From Agromyces cerinus subsp. cerinus (lineage in GTDB: Bacteria; Actinomycetota; Actinomycetes; Actinomycetales; Microbacteriaceae): DNA of 64,000 bases. The notes beneath the pieces were generated by a model that did not search any database, was not told the origin of the DNA, and worked only from the letters and a program-made list of their open reading frames with translations. Shown here piece by piece: positions 33,301-40,562 of this stretch. Numbering within the stretch: position 1 is the stretch's first letter; each line of letters opens with the position of its first letter. Where the stretch lies: assembly GCF_900142065.1 (NCBI RefSeq), contig NZ_FSRJ01000002.1, positions 248,001 through 312,000 of the forward strand. Direction: 5' to 3'. The translations under genes were made by a program, and so were the position numbers.

Positions 33301-33951
33301 GTGCCGTTCGCGGCGACCGGTGCGATCGCGCTGCAGGTCATCTCGGGCGTGCCGCTCGGCGTCGCGTCGCTCGTCGGCGTGCTGATGCTCGTGGGCATCG
33401 TGGTGACGAACGCGATCGTGCTCGTCGACCTCGTGAACCAGTATCGAGATCGCGGCATGAACGTGCGCGACGCCCTCGTGCACGGCGCTTCCCGTCGTCT
33501 TCGCCCCATCCTCATGACGGCGCTCGCGACGATCTTCGCGCTGCTGCCGATGGCGCTCGGCATCACCGGGCACGGCGGCTTCATCTCGCAGCCGCTCGCG
33601 CTCGTCGTGATCGGCGGCCTCGTGTCGTCGACCGCGCTCACACTCGTCGTGCTGCCGGTGCTCTACAACATCGTCGAGGGCGGGCGTGAGCGGCGCCGGG
33701 CGAAGCGGGCGGCGAAGGCTGCGGGCGAGACGGATGCCCCGGTGCCGGCGCTCGCCGTCGCCGGTGCCGCTGCGGCACCTGCCGCGCCCGCTGGACCTGT
33801 CGCGCCCGCCGCACCCGCTGGGCCGGCCGAGACTGCTGCGCCTGCCGCGCCCGCTGGGCCGGCCGAGACTGCTGCGCCTGCCGAGCCTGTCGAGCCCGAG
33901 GCATCCGATGCCGACGACGACGGCGACGGGGACGCGCCCGGCGGCGTCTGA
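30388..33951 (+). CDS. RND-superfamily efflux transporter (HAE1/SwrC-like)
   Basis: A 1187-residue single-gene RND pump. The N-terminal span LIALITVVVAIFGGISLTSL is followed by the porter region (QELAPSIEFPQLSIVTSYPG, VDPQVIALSLDDFPVLQIAV). TM4 carries IAIGRVVDDSIVVIENIKRH, with the two Asp residues that carry protons. TM10-12 contain LVGVLMLVGIVVTNAIVLVD and GASRRLRPILMTALATIFAL. A Pro/Ala-rich acidic tail of about 75 residues is unusual. A disordered loop near residue 250 holds ETPTDAATPPDGATLPDG. No membrane fusion protein or outer channel is adjacent, as in Gram-positive SwrC types. GAGAAT lies 6 nt before the ATG (leaderless). Confidence 0.92.
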   Translation: MHLLAALSMKNRALIALITVVVAIFGGISLTSLKQELAPSIEFPQLSIVTSYPGASPDIVNTDVSTPIETAIQGITGLESTSTTSSTGLSRVTASFTYGTDLAFAEQKMLSAVNRIAGQLPDDVDPQVIALSLDDFPVLQIAVTGADDISALSDELERTTLPEITDVDGVREASLVGEIGQRVTITPDPAKLAAYGITQQAIRDALQQNGLLVPAGTITEGDSTFAVQTGTRIGSVDEIAELPVLGATEQVPDASEETPTDAATPPDGATLPDGTELPEGAGATTSAPAAITIADVASVELTDNPVSSISRVNGEPALTISVTKLPAANTVEVSNAVTALLPDLESSLDTTNPGATFTVVFDQAPYIEQSIESLATEGLLGLLFAVIVILVFLMSVRATLVTAISIPTSVLITFIGLQAADYTLNILTLGALTIAIGRVVDDSIVVIENIKRHLIEGVDKAATIVHAVREVAGAITASTITTVAVFLPLALVEGVTGELFRPFALTVTIALVASLLVSLTIVPVLAYWFLKPAKLAKHEDDAEIAAAAFVDDVWLAPELRDETGSTGLPAKSGAGAAARTATAVQPKPVAPADELEHPSRLQRGYLPIIEWTLKHGVVTLVVAGLVLGGTIAMIPLMKTNFLGSSGQNTFRVTQELPIGTSLDAMDAASQPVEQAIRDTEGVETVQTSIGSGSGLTAAFGGGGATITYSVTTDEDADQDALQASVRDDLDSLDDVGEVTLAASSGFGASSDIEVDITASNAEDLQAATDAVVDELDGIDSLAQVTSNLAESQPYVAVEVNRADAAAAGYSEVALGGFVSAAMQPQRAGTVVIDEKTLTIYLTTDDAPATVEELSALEVPTPAGLVRLDTLATVENVDGPASVTTVQGLRSATVSATPAGDDLGTASGAVAAAVDSVELPAGTTASIGGVSADQQESFSQLGLALLAAILIVYIVMVATFRSLLQPLLLLVSVPFAATGAIALQVISGVPLGVASLVGVLMLVGIVVTNAIVLVDLVNQYRDRGMNVRDALVHGASRRLRPILMTALATIFALLPMALGITGHGGFISQPLALVVIGGLVSSTALTLVVLPVLYNIVEGGRERRRAKRAAKAAGETDAPVPALAVAGAAAAPAAPAGPVAPAAPAGPAETAAPAAPAGPAETAAPAEPVEPEASDADDDGDGDAPGGV

Positions 33952-33993
33952 CGCCGGCGGCCGAGCGATGAGGTCGCGGGCCGGTCTCGAGGC

Positions 33994-35325
33994 CTAGCCC
34001 GCGGGCGGCGCCGGCGGCGCGAGCGCGGCGATCTTCGCGAGCAGCGAGGCCCGCTCCTGCTCGTTGCCGGTGAGCCGCGCGGCGGTCTCGAGCTCGCGCC
34101 GCGCCTCGTCGGTGCGGCCGAGCCGGCGCAGCAGTTCGCCGCGCACAGCGGGCAGCGGGGCGTAGCCCGCGAGCCTGCCGTTCGCGACGAGTTCGTCGAC
34201 GATGCGCAGCGCGCTCGCCGGCCCGGTCGACATCGCGACCGCGACCGCACGGTTCAGGTCGACCACGGGTGACGGCGCGAGCCGCCCGAGCGCCTCGTAG
34301 AGCAGCACGATGCGCGCCCAGTCGGTGTCGTCGACGGATGGCGCGACCGCGTGGCACTCGGCGATCGCCGCCTGCAGCCCGTACGCCCCGCGTCCGCGGC
34401 CGATGGCGTCGGCGCGTGCGAGCGCCGCCCGGCCGCGCCCGATCTGCGCGCGGTCCCAGCGGGATCGGTCCTGCTCGTCGAGGGGGACCGGCGTGCCGTC
34501 GCGGGCGGTGCGTGCCGCGAAGCGGGAGGCGGTGAACTCCATGAGGGCGACGAGCGACTGGGCCTCGGGCTCGCGGGGCATGAGGCCCGCGACCATGCGG
34601 GTGAGCCTGAGGGCCTCGGCCGAGACATCCGGTCGCACCCATTGGTCGCCCGCTGCGGGCAGGTATCCCTCGTTGAAGATCAGGTAGAGCACCGAGAGCA
34701 CCGAGCCGAGGCGCTCGGCGTACTCGTTGGGCTCGGGCACCTCGAACGGTACCTTGGCCGCCGCGAGGGTCTTCTTGGCCCGCACGATGCGCTGCTGCAC
34801 GGTCGCCGTCGGCACGAGGAACGCGCGCGCGATCTCCTCCGAGCCGAGGCCGCCGACGATGCGCAGCGTGAGCGCGATCTGCGCCTCGCGCGAGAGCACC
34901 GGGTGGCACGAGACGAAGATGAGCCGCAGCACGTCGTCGTCGATGGTGTCGGGGTCCCAGAACGTGTCGGATGCCTCGGCGCCCTGCTGCTCGAGGTCGC
35001 GGGCCAGCGCGGCGTAGCGTTCGTCGAGCCGCTCGCGGCGGCGCCATCCGTCGATCGCCCGGCGCTTCGCGACCGCGGTGAGCCACGCGCCGGGGTTGTT
35101 CGGCACGCCCTCGGCCGGCCACTGCCGCAGGGCCTCGACGAGCGCCTCCTGCGCGAGGTCCTCCGCCTGGCCGACGTCGCCGACGAACCGCGTGAGCGTC
35201 GCCACGATGCGGGGCGACTCGATGCGCCAGACGGCGGCGACGGCGCGCCGGGCGCGGTCGGCCGCGGCGTCGGCTGCAGCGTCAGCCGACCGCTCGCCCG
35301 TGCCCGGGGCATCCGTCTCGGTCAT
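33994..35325 (-). CDS. ECF sigma factor of the ECF42 type
   Basis: A 443-residue sigma factor. Region 2 lies at about residues 30-100 (RFVGDVGQAEDLAQEALVEA; NPGAWLTAVAKRRAIDGWRR). Region 4 lies at about 140-195 (LTLRIVGGLGSEEIARAFLV; ATVQQRIVRAKKTLA). A long C-terminal extension of about 240 residues with TPR-like helices (SVLYLIFNEGYLPAAGDQWV; DWARIVLLYEALGRLAPSPV) defines the ECF42 group. These are genomically paired with DGPF/YciI proteins instead of anti-sigma factors, and the next gene upstream is exactly that. Regulation probably works through the C-terminal domain. Confidence 0.94.
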   Translation of the reverse strand: MTETDAPGTGERSADAAADAAADRARRAVAAVWRIESPRIVATLTRFVGDVGQAEDLAQEALVEALRQWPAEGVPNNPGAWLTAVAKRRAIDGWRRRERLDERYAALARDLEQQGAEASDTFWDPDTIDDDVLRLIFVSCHPVLSREAQIALTLRIVGGLGSEEIARAFLVPTATVQQRIVRAKKTLAAAKVPFEVPEPNEYAERLGSVLSVLYLIFNEGYLPAAGDQWVRPDVSAEALRLTRMVAGLMPREPEAQSLVALMEFTASRFAARTARDGTPVPLDEQDRSRWDRAQIGRGRAALARADAIGRGRGAYGLQAAIAECHAVAPSVDDTDWARIVLLYEALGRLAPSPVVDLNRAVAVAMSTGPASALRIVDELVANGRLAGYAPLPAVRGELLRRLGRTDEARRELETAARLTGNEQERASLLAKIAALAPPAPPAG

Positions 35326-35334
35326 GGTGTCGAC

Positions 35335-35766
35335 CTAGTTCGCGGTGCCGAGGCGACCCTCGGCCTCTGCACGCCAGCCGGCCTCCTTCTGGATCCACTC
35401 GTTGTCCTGAGGGAAGTCCTCGAGTTCGGTGACGCGGCGCACCTCGAGCTTCGAGCCCGGACCCAGGGGGCAGCGCTTGGCCCACTCGGCCGCCTCTTCG
35501 GGGCTCGAGGCCTGGATGATCCAGAAGCCGTTGAAGAGCTCCTTGGTCTCGCCGTAGGGGCCGTCGGTGACGACCGGGGGAGTCGAGTCGAAGTCGACGA
35601 CGAAGCCGTCCTTCGCATCGGTCAGCCCCTCGCCGCCGAGCAGCACGCCCGCCTTGATGAGCGACTCGTTGTAGGCGCCCATGGCGGCGATGACCTCGGT
35701 GAAGTCGAGGTTCTCGTAGTCCTCGACCGCCGCGTCGTTCGAGCGCATGATCAGCATGTACTTCAT
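35335..35766 (-). CDS. YciI-family (DGPF) protein, ECF42 partner
   Basis: A 143-residue dimeric alpha/beta-barrel protein. It starts MKYMLIMRSNDAAVEDYENL. The family's DGPF motif appears as TDGPYGETKELFNGFWIIQA, followed by SSPEEAAEWAKRCPLGPGSK. YciI proteins are thought to bind or turn over small ligands; those paired with ECF42 sigma factors are the usual sigma targets. It lies 9 bp upstream of the sigma gene in the same operon. An open upstream extension (MRRALRPPPTKERT) is rejected because GGAGAGAA precedes the inner ATG. Confidence 0.92.
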   Translation of the reverse strand: MKYMLIMRSNDAAVEDYENLDFTEVIAAMGAYNESLIKAGVLLGGEGLTDAKDGFVVDFDSTPPVVTDGPYGETKELFNGFWIIQASSPEEAAEWAKRCPLGPGSKLEVRRVTELEDFPQDNEWIQKEAGWRAEAEGRLGTAN

Positions 35767-35889
35767 GGTCGTTCTCTCCTTCGTGGGAGGGGGCCGAAGT
35801 GCCCGCCTCACTCTGGCGTCGAACGGGCGACGGCCGGATCGACATCGCTCCGAGAATTTCTTCCACTCATGCTGTCACGTGGTCGGGAC

Positions 35890-35920
35890 TTGCGTCCTTA
35901 ATACCCTAGGGGGGTATAGT
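35890..35920 (+). promoter_or_regulatory. CsoR-type operator and promoter of copZ
   Basis: ATACCC-TAGGG-GGGTAT (35901-35917) overlaps a TATAGT -10 (35915-35920). A TTGCGT -35 (35890-35895) lies 19 bp upstream of it. GC-rich dyads of the form ATACCC...GGGTAT are the known binding sites of the Cu(I)-sensing repressor CsoR. The same 6-5-6 box stands upstream of copB at 42914. No csoR gene is in the window. Confidence 0.85.
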
Positions 35921-35947
35921 GGTGGCGACCGACGAAAGGATCGAACC

Positions 35948-36286
35948 ATGACGCTCGCACCAGAAGGCAGGACCGAGATCGAACTCGACGGCGGCGGGTG
36001 CTCCTGCTGCGCGATCGACACGACGACGGATGCCTCGGCTCCCGCCGGTACCGCAGTCGACGCCTCGCTCGTCGAGGCGAGCTTCGGCGTCGCGGGCATG
36101 ACCTGCGGCAGCTGCGTCGCCCACGTGACCCAGGAGCTCACGGCGATCGACGGCGTCGACGCCGTCGAGGTCGAGCTCGTCAACGGCGGCGTCTCCGGCG
36201 TGACGGTGCGCAGCAGCGCTCCCATCTCCGACGCTGCGATCGCCGCAGCCGTCGAGGAGGCCGGATACCGGGTGGCGGAGCGATGA
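35948..36286 (+). CDS. copZ: CopZ-like copper chaperone with extra Cys-rich N-terminus
   Basis: A 112-residue protein ending in a heavy-metal-associated domain: VAGMTCGSCVAHVTQELTAI, with the CxxC copper site at about residue 53. A 40-residue N-terminal extension carries a second Cys cluster, GGGCSCCAID near residue 19, absent from simple 68-residue CopZ. The extension resembles those fused to HMA domains in other actinobacteria and may hold an additional Cu(I). It is expressed from the CsoR-type promoter and coupled to the DUF305 gene by an ATGA overlap. Confidence 0.92.
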   Translation: MTLAPEGRTEIELDGGGCSCCAIDTTTDASAPAGTAVDASLVEASFGVAGMTCGSCVAHVTQELTAIDGVDAVEVELVNGGVSGVTVRSSAPISDAAIAAAVEEAGYRVAER

Positions 36287-36930
36287 GCGCCGGGGCTCGT
36301 GCCGGCGCTCGTGCGACCGTGCGACGCCGCGGCATCGCACGCACCCTGCCCGGCATCGCCCTCGGAGTCGCCGGGCTGTTCGCGCTCGCGGGCTGCGCCG
36401 CGAACGCCGGCGGCGCCACGGGCGGCGGCCACGACGGCCACTCGACGACTGAGACCGAGACCGAGGCGCCCGCGGGCGCCGGCACCGCGGCCGACGTCAT
36501 GTTCGCGCAGATGATGATCCCGCACCACGAGCAGGCGCTCGAGATGAGCGGCATCGTGCTCGCGAAGGCGGGGCTCGACCCCGAGGTCGCCGCGCTCGCC
36601 GAGGAGATCGAGGCGGCGCAGGGCCCCGAGATCGCCCAGCTCGAGGCGTGGCTCGACGAGTGGGATGCCCCGCGCGAGATGCCCGGCGGCGGCCACGGGA
36701 TGAGCGGCATGCTGACGGGCGACGAGCTCGCCGCGCTCGAAGCCGCCGATGCGGCCACCGCATCGCAGCTCTTCCTCGAGCAGATGATCGAGCACCACGA
36801 GGGTGCGGTCGAGATGGCCGAGGAGCAGCTCGCGAGCGGCTCGCACGAGGGCGCGATCGAGATGGCCGAGGCCATCGTCGCGACCCAGACGGCGGAGATC
36901 GAACGGATGCAGGCGCTGCTCGAAGGGTGA
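36283..36930 (+). CDS. DUF305 copper-associated lipoprotein
   Basis: A 215-residue lipoprotein (signal segment LPGIALGVAGLFALAGC, lipid-modified at Cys). It has a duplicated DUF305 four-helix fold: MFAQMMIPHHEQALEMSGIV near residue 70 and FLEQMIEHHEGAVEMAEEQL near 165. Each contains the Met/His-His/Met pattern thought to bind Cu. GGGHDGH and GGGHGMSG add further His. Such proteins act as extracytoplasmic copper buffers (CopM-like). Cotranscription with copZ under a CsoR-type box supports a role in copper defence. Confidence 0.9.
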   Translation: MSAGARAGARATVRRRGIARTLPGIALGVAGLFALAGCAANAGGATGGGHDGHSTTETETEAPAGAGTAADVMFAQMMIPHHEQALEMSGIVLAKAGLDPEVAALAEEIEAAQGPEIAQLEAWLDEWDAPREMPGGGHGMSGMLTGDELAALEAADAATASQLFLEQMIEHHEGAVEMAEEQLASGSHEGAIEMAEAIVATQTAEIERMQALLEG

Positions 36931-37018
36931 CCCGAAGGGCTACGGTCGAGGTGGGGGAACGACGCGGCGGCGACGGCGGCGCGGCCCCCACCCGTGACCC
37001 ACCGTGCTCGGAGGCCCC

Positions 37019-37090
37019 ATGGAACGCACAGACACCGATGTCGACGGCATGACCCGGCCCGCCCGGAAACCGTCACCGGAGGCATCGTGA
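37019..37090 (+). CDS. Possible 23-residue leader peptide coupled to the GH15 gene
   Basis: A short ORF beginning MERTDTDVDGM, with GGAGG four bases before its ATG. It ends in TGA at 37088-37090, overlapping the GH15 GTG start (GTGA). This layout suggests translational coupling instead of a functional peptide. It is too short for codon bias to be informative and could be chance, so confidence is limited. Confidence 0.35.
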   Translation: MERTDTDVDGMTRPARKPSPEAS

Positions 37091-38970
37091 CCGGCGGGCG
37101 GGCTCCGCAGATGCGGGGCGCCGTCGCCCGGTCGCCCTTCCCGCCGATCGCCTCCTTCGCGTTCCTCTCCGACTGCCACACCGGTGCCCTGGTCGCGCCC
37201 GACGGCACGATCGGATGGCTCTGCCCGCCGCGGTTCGACGCCCCGAGCGTGTTCGCGACGATCCTCGACCGGCAGGCCGGCTACTTCCGGTTCGGCCCGT
37301 TCGACGTCAATGCGCCCTCGGCTCGCGCGTACGAGCCGGGCACCAACGTGCTCGTGACGACGTGGAAGACACCGACCGGCTGGGCGGAGGTGCGCGACGC
37401 GCTCACGATCGTCTCGCGATCGGAGCCCGACACGACCACTCCGCATACCCGGGCGCCCGCCGACGACGATGCCGCGCACTGCCTCGTGCGCACCGTGACG
37501 TGCCTCGACGGGCACGTCGAGATGGAGCTGCTCTGCGAGCCGGTCTTCGACTACGGGAGGGTCGGCGCCGAGTGGGACGCCGACGACGAGCACGAAGCGA
37601 CCGCGAGCGGCGGGGGGATGTCGCTGCGCCTGCGCTCCGACCTCCTGCTCGGCGTGCAGGGCGGTCACGTTCGCGCGCGCCATACGCTGCACGCCGGCGA
37701 TCGGGCCTTCTGCTCGCTCTCGTGGGCCGATGACCTCGCCGGCCCCGCGACGGTCGAGGAGGCCGCGGCCGAGCTCGACTCGACGACGACGTACTGGCGC
37801 GACTGGCTCGGCGACGCGACGATCCCCGACCACCCGTGGCGCGAGGCCCTCGAGCGCTCGGCGCTGACCATCAAGGGGCTCACCTACATGCCGACGGGGG
37901 CGACCGTCGCCGCCCTCACGACCTCGCTCCCCGAGACGCCGGGCGGGGAGCGCAACTGGGACTACCGCTACAACTGGATCCGCGACTCGTCGTTCACCGT
38001 GCAGGCGCTGCACTACCTCGACCTCGACTGGGAGGCCGACGAGTTCGTCGAGTTCCTCTCTGGGCTCGAGGCCAACGACGACGGCTCGCTGCAGATCATG
38101 TACGGCATCGACGGGCGACGCGACCTCACCGAGACGACGCTCGACCACCTCACGGGCTACCAGGGCGCCCGGCCCGTGCGCACCGGCAACGGCGCGTTCG
38201 CGCAGCGTCAGAACGACCTGTACGGCGCCGTGCTCGACGCGATCCTGATGCACGCCCACCGCAGCCAGCGGGTGCCGCGCGCGCTCTGGCCGCTCATCCG
38301 CTCGCAGGCCGAGTGCGCCACGGCCGCCTGGCGCGAGCCCGACCAGGGCATCTGGGAGGCGCGCGGGGCGCCGCAGCACTACGTGTCGTCGAAGATCATG
38401 TGCTGGGTGGCGCTCGACCGCGCCTCGAAGCTCGCCGCGGTCGTGGCCGACGCCGAGTCGGCGGTGCGCTGGCGCGGGGTCGCCGACGAGATCGCGGCGG
38501 ACATCCTCGCCGAGGGAGTGAGCGAGCGGGGCGTGCTGCGCCAGCACTACGGCACCGATGCGCTCGACGCATCCGCTCTGCTCGCGGCGATCTACGGGTT
38601 CCTGCCGCCCGACGATGAGCGACTGCGCGCGACCGTGCTCGCGATCGCCGACGAGCTCTCCGAAGACGGGTTCGCGCTCCGCTACCGCACCGACGAGACC
38701 GACGACGGGTTGACGGGTCGCGAGGGCACGTTCCTCATCTGCTCGTTCTGGCTCGTGTCGGCGCTGACGATCATCGGCGAGGGCGCACGCGCCCACGCGC
38801 TCATGGAGAAGCTGCTGCACGTCGTCTCGCCGCTCGGCCTGCTCGCCGAGGAGCTCGACACCGAGACCGGGCAGCACCTCGGCAACTTCCCGCAGGCGTT
38901 CTCGCACCTCGCGCTCATCGAGGCTGCCCGGCGCATCATCATGATCGAGAAGCTGCTCGAGTACGTCTGA
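37087..38970 (+). CDS. Glycoside hydrolase family 15 protein (glucoamylase/trehalase type)
   Basis: A 627-residue cytoplasmic GH15 enzyme. The N-terminal beta-sandwich begins FLSDCHTGALVAPDGTIGWL, and the (alpha/alpha)6 barrel starts near residue 255 (LKGLTYMPTGATVAALTTSL-like stretch). RNWDYRYNWIRDSSFTVQAL near residue 290 and EPDQGIWEARG near 420 are GH15 active-site regions; the Glu of IWEARG fits the general acid. The second carboxylate is expected near the C-terminus (LAEELDTETGQHLGNFPQAF). Actinobacterial members of this branch include trehalases, so trehalose or an alpha-glucan is the likely substrate. The GTG at 37087 with GGAGG is chosen; the longer reading frame upstream is Arg/His-rich and atypical. 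Confidence 0.92.
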   Translation: MTGGRAPQMRGAVARSPFPPIASFAFLSDCHTGALVAPDGTIGWLCPPRFDAPSVFATILDRQAGYFRFGPFDVNAPSARAYEPGTNVLVTTWKTPTGWAEVRDALTIVSRSEPDTTTPHTRAPADDDAAHCLVRTVTCLDGHVEMELLCEPVFDYGRVGAEWDADDEHEATASGGGMSLRLRSDLLLGVQGGHVRARHTLHAGDRAFCSLSWADDLAGPATVEEAAAELDSTTTYWRDWLGDATIPDHPWREALERSALTIKGLTYMPTGATVAALTTSLPETPGGERNWDYRYNWIRDSSFTVQALHYLDLDWEADEFVEFLSGLEANDDGSLQIMYGIDGRRDLTETTLDHLTGYQGARPVRTGNGAFAQRQNDLYGAVLDAILMHAHRSQRVPRALWPLIRSQAECATAAWREPDQGIWEARGAPQHYVSSKIMCWVALDRASKLAAVVADAESAVRWRGVADEIAADILAEGVSERGVLRQHYGTDALDASALLAAIYGFLPPDDERLRATVLAIADELSEDGFALRYRTDETDDGLTGREGTFLICSFWLVSALTIIGEGARAHALMEKLLHVVSPLGLLAEELDTETGQHLGNFPQAFSHLALIEAARRIIMIEKLLEYV

Positions 38971-38974
38971 GCGC

Positions 38975-39100
38975 TCTGCGGGTTGAGCCTGTCGGGTTCT
39001 GCGGGTTGAGCCTGTCGGGTTCTGCGGGTTGAGCCTGTCGGGTTCTGCGGGTTGAGCCTGTCGAAACCGCCCCCGGGGCCGGGTTTCGACAAGCTCAACC
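38975..39100. repeat. Dispersed palindromic repeat: four 23-bp tandem units plus an inverted copy
   Basis: TCTGCGGGTTGAGCCTGTCG starts units at 38975, 38998, 39021 and 39044 (exact 23-bp period). The last copy (GGTTGAGCCTGTCGAAACC, 39050-39068) pairs with GGTTTCGACAAGCTCAACC (39082-39100), 18 of 19 bp, around a GC-rich loop. It starts 4 bp after the GH15 stop and may double as its terminator. Confidence 0.92.
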
Positions 39101-39162
39101 CGCAGTGCGGGCTCTGGCGCCGCCGCGCATCGCCCTGTTAGGTTCGCGGCGGAGGTGCGCGC

Positions 39163-39909
39163 ATGCGCAGAAGTCAGGGATCCGTGGCGGTTGCAGCGCT
39201 GGTCATGCTGGCGGCGATGACCGGTTGCACGAGTGCGAGCGCGGGGGCCGACGAGGCGACGGCGACCCCCGAGCCGACGGATGCCGCGGCGCAGGTCGTC
39301 ACCATCCCGATGCCCGAGTTCGCACCCTGGCCGGCGGGCGACCCGTTCACGGAGGCCGACGTGGAGGCCGCGCGTCTCGCGGAGGCCGACCGCGGCTGGC
39401 AGACCGTGCTGGCGACCTATCCCGATGCGGTGCGGCCCGAGGTCGCGTTCGAGGCGTACGTGACCGACGAGAATCGCGTCGACGTGACGCGGGCCTGCTT
39501 CGAGGCCGCCGGACTGCCGATCGACGAGGGCCGCACCGGCCCCGACCCCGACGGCCCCGTCGTCTCGATCGGCACGTCGACGACGACGGTCGAGGAGGCG
39601 ATCGCGTTGTACTCCTGCCGGGTCGCGCATCCGGAGAAGCGCACGTCAGCGCCGCCGAACGCCGAGCAGCTCGGCTGGATCTACGACTACCTCACCGAGT
39701 ACTACGGCCCGTGCCTGGCCGAGAACGCCATCGACGTGGCACCGGCTCCACCGCGTGACGAGTTCGTGGCGAAGTGGCCGGAGCAGGGCTGGTTCCCGTC
39801 GAACGACCGGGCGATGTACGACCCCGAATGGGACGCCGCCCTCGAGGAGGCCTGTGTGGACCCCGACACCGCGATCATGACGGGGCTCGTGGATCGGGAG
39901 GATGGCTGA
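39163..39909 (+). CDS. Lipoprotein of unknown function
   Basis: I do not recognise a family. The 248-residue protein has a lipoprotein signal (VAVAALVMLAAMTGC) and a Thr/Ala-rich linker. A mature domain follows with five Cys, four of them in VTRACFEAAGLPID, ALYSCRVAHPEK, EYYGPCLAENA and LEEACVDPD, which could form disulphides outside the membrane. Trp and Pro are frequent (FAPWPAGDPF, WPEQGWFPS). GCGGAGGTG precedes the ATG, and TAGGTT at 39139-39144 may be its -10. It is followed closely by a DUF6226 gene. Confidence 0.78.
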   Translation: MRRSQGSVAVAALVMLAAMTGCTSASAGADEATATPEPTDAAAQVVTIPMPEFAPWPAGDPFTEADVEAARLAEADRGWQTVLATYPDAVRPEVAFEAYVTDENRVDVTRACFEAAGLPIDEGRTGPDPDGPVVSIGTSTTTVEEAIALYSCRVAHPEKRTSAPPNAEQLGWIYDYLTEYYGPCLAENAIDVAPAPPRDEFVAKWPEQGWFPSNDRAMYDPEWDAALEEACVDPDTAIMTGLVDREDG

Positions 39910-40505
39910 TCGACGGAGACCCCGGCTCCGGCCGTGCCTTCGAGCCGCCGCGGCGCGGCGCGGCGTCGCGCGTCGACGAGCTGCCGGTCGAGCCCGGCCG
40001 GTGGGGCGCCGACGGCCCGCCGCAGGAGGCCTACAGTCGGGTCGGCGACACCGAGCGCTACCGCCCGCTGCATGCTTTCGCGCTGGCGCTCGCCGATGAT
40101 CTCGAAGCGGAGTTCGATGTCGAGCGCGACGACGAGCCGGCCCTCGACGGGTGGCTCACGGAGGGCGTCCAGGTCGTCACGGGGATCAGGCTGCGGCCGC
40201 GCAGGAGCGACGCGGCGCCGATCACGATCGGCCTCACCTCGTTCCCCGGCGTCGTCGTCGGAGTCGGCGAGTTCACGAGGCTGACGCTGCCGGTCTGCGG
40301 ATGCGACGCGTGCGACGAGCACGTGGCCGATCTGGTGAGGTCGGCGCGTGAGCACGTCGACGCCGTCGTGTCGGGCGGCTTCGCCGAGGCATCCGGCGGC
40401 TGGGAGTCGTTCCGCACCGAGCGCGGGTCGAGCGAGGGCGGCGGCTCCGGCCCGTTCGGCCCGCGCCGCGCGTGGGCGGCATGGCCGCACCGCCCTGCGG
40501 GTTGA
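39828..40505 (+). CDS. DUF6226-like protein, start uncertain
   Basis: The core VDELPVEPGRWGADGPPQEA then YSRVGDTERYRPLHAFALAL, and VCGCDACDEHVADLVRSARE further on, match the DUF6226 family of unknown function. The CxCxxC motif may bind metal. The frame has no ATG, GTG or TTG between 39828 and the conserved domain, so either the gene overlaps the lipoprotein by 82 bp or the true N-terminus was lost by a frameshift. The ATG at 39902 is in another frame. The stop codon at 40503-40505 lies inside the dispersed repeat, which therefore supplies its last residues. Confidence 0.6.
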   Translation: MGRRPRGGLCGPRHRDHDGARGSGGWLIDGDPGSGRAFEPPRRGAASRVDELPVEPGRWGADGPPQEAYSRVGDTERYRPLHAFALALADDLEAEFDVERDDEPALDGWLTEGVQVVTGIRLRPRRSDAAPITIGLTSFPGVVVGVGEFTRLTLPVCGCDACDEHVADLVRSAREHVDAVVSGGFAEASGGWESFRTERGSSEGGGSGPFGPRRAWAAWPHRPAG

Positions 40506-40550
40506 GCCTGTCGAAACCCACCCCGAGGAGGGGTTTCGACAGGCTCAACC
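40500..40550. repeat. Dispersed palindromic repeat, perfect 20-bp hairpin
   Basis: GGTTGAGCCTGTCGAAACCC (40500-40519) and GGGTTTCGACAGGCTCAACC (40531-40550) are perfect reverse complements with an 11-nt loop. It sits exactly between two convergent genes and provides the stop codon of the left one, so it probably serves as a bidirectional terminator. Confidence 0.93.
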
Positions 40551-40562
40551 AGCAGACGCGCC

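Noticed and set aside
30340..33573. 1077-codon open frame antisense to the RND transporter
   Set aside because: Composition is Arg/Asp/Gly/His with no recognisable motif; it mirrors the RND gene codons.
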